A stretch of DNA of 64,000 bases from NCBI RefSeq assembly GCF_047301505.1, contig NZ_CP154840.1, positions 496,001 to 560,000 of the forward strand, read 5' to 3'. The notes under the pieces were generated by a model. The model made no database searches. It was not told the DNA's origin and saw only the letters and a program-made list of their open reading frames with translations. Both the position numbers and the translations under genes were made by a program. Positions 63,741 to 64,000 of this stretch are shown here, piece by piece (positions within the stretch are counted from its first letter, which is position 1; the number at the start of each line of letters is the position of its first letter). This DNA is from Lysinibacillus_B sp031181585 (lineage in GTDB: Bacteria > Bacillota > Bacilli > Bacillales_A > Planococcaceae).

Positions 63741-64000
63741 ATGACGGTAGACACTTACAAAATTAACAAAAATGCTTTAGCTAAAAAAATTGATGTTAGC
63801 GTAGGAGATAAAATGACGGTAGCTGAGGCGGAGCGCTTTGCTAATGAATTCCAGCGAACAGTTGCTAGTATTGATGCATCAAGCTTTGAACTTCATGTAG
63901 ACTGCAAAAGCATGAAAGTGCTAACACCTGAATTAAGTGAGAAATTAACGGGAGCGATGCAGCTATACCGTCAAGCTGGTTTTAAAAAGGTGATTTTTCT
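63741..64000 (+). CDS. unidentified protein (partial, 3' end off window)
   Basis: The first 86 codons after AGAGGAG/ATG 63741. The acidic, soluble start (MTVDTYKINKNALAKKI) leads into a strand-helix pattern, FELHVDCKSMKVLTPELSEKL then MQLYRQAGFKKVIF. It loosely recalls STAS-type folds but lacks a decisive motif. The palindrome at its promoter suggests specific regulation. Confidence 0.6.
   Translation, partial: MTVDTYKINKNALAKKIDVSVGDKMTVAEAERFANEFQRTVASIDASSFELHVDCKSMKVLTPELSEKLTGAMQLYRQAGFKKVIF

Overview
The window looks like chromosome of a low-GC, endospore-type Gram-positive rod of the Planococcaceae/Caryophanaceae (Solibacillus or Lysinibacillus-like). Three things point there: an S-layer protein with three N-terminal SLH domains, a large set of SLH-anchored cell-wall enzymes, and a right-hand block with the Bacillus gene order tagO, tagU, yvyE, degS-degU, degV, comFA, comFC, yvyF. 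The species call is inference from gene content. No rRNA, tRNA or CRISPR array was seen.

Layout. 1-3.8 kb: the 5' part of a LytS/YesM-type 7TM sensor kinase (minus strand, runs off the left edge), divergent from a compact Cry-type pore-forming toxin gene and a phage-tail-collar (MdpB-like) gene. 4-10.2 kb: a 1645-residue modular adhesin with C-terminal SLH domains, followed by an IS3-family element whose orfB is damaged. 10.6-18.5 kb: a lipoprotein, the main S-layer protein with a strong promoter, a polysaccharide deacetylase, and a secreted Ig-like protein broken by a one-base frameshift. 18.5-22.1 kb: a YknW/YknX-like membrane pair (minus) and an SLH-only protein. 22.3-31 kb: a 1410-residue helical-repeat exoprotein, then SLH proteins carrying CAP, NlpC/P60 and amidase domains. 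31-43 kb: an oligosaccharide polymerase, SLH proteins with GATase-like, glucosaminidase and phosphodiester glycosidase domains, and the pyruvyl transferase (csaB)-glycosyltransferase-flippase operon. 43-52.8 kb: a TetR regulator with a palindromic operator, an S41 protease, brnQ, two NlpC/P60 hydrolases, and the translationally coupled secA2-slaP pair. 53-62.9 kb: wall-teichoic-acid and LCP genes, yvyE, degSU, degV and the late competence genes comFA/comFC plus yvyF. 63-64 kb: a small zinc-ribbon gene and the start of an unidentified gene.

How it fits together. SLH domains of this type bind a pyruvylated secondary cell-wall polysaccharide. The window holds candidate genes for making that polymer (polymerase, glycosyltransferase, flippase, CsaB-type pyruvyl transferase, tagO, an LCP ligase), for exporting S-layer proteins (SecA2, SlaP), the S-layer protein itself and eight other SLH proteins, most with wall-remodelling domains. 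Two exact matches to the WalR consensus lie upstream of the S-layer gene and of a P60 hydrolase gene.

The least expected signals are the two-domain mini-Cry toxin beside a lone tail-collar gene, and five intergenic arrays of three to four units with a 21-bp period, in two different sequence families (TCGCCGGTATT and TTCGCGCAATA).
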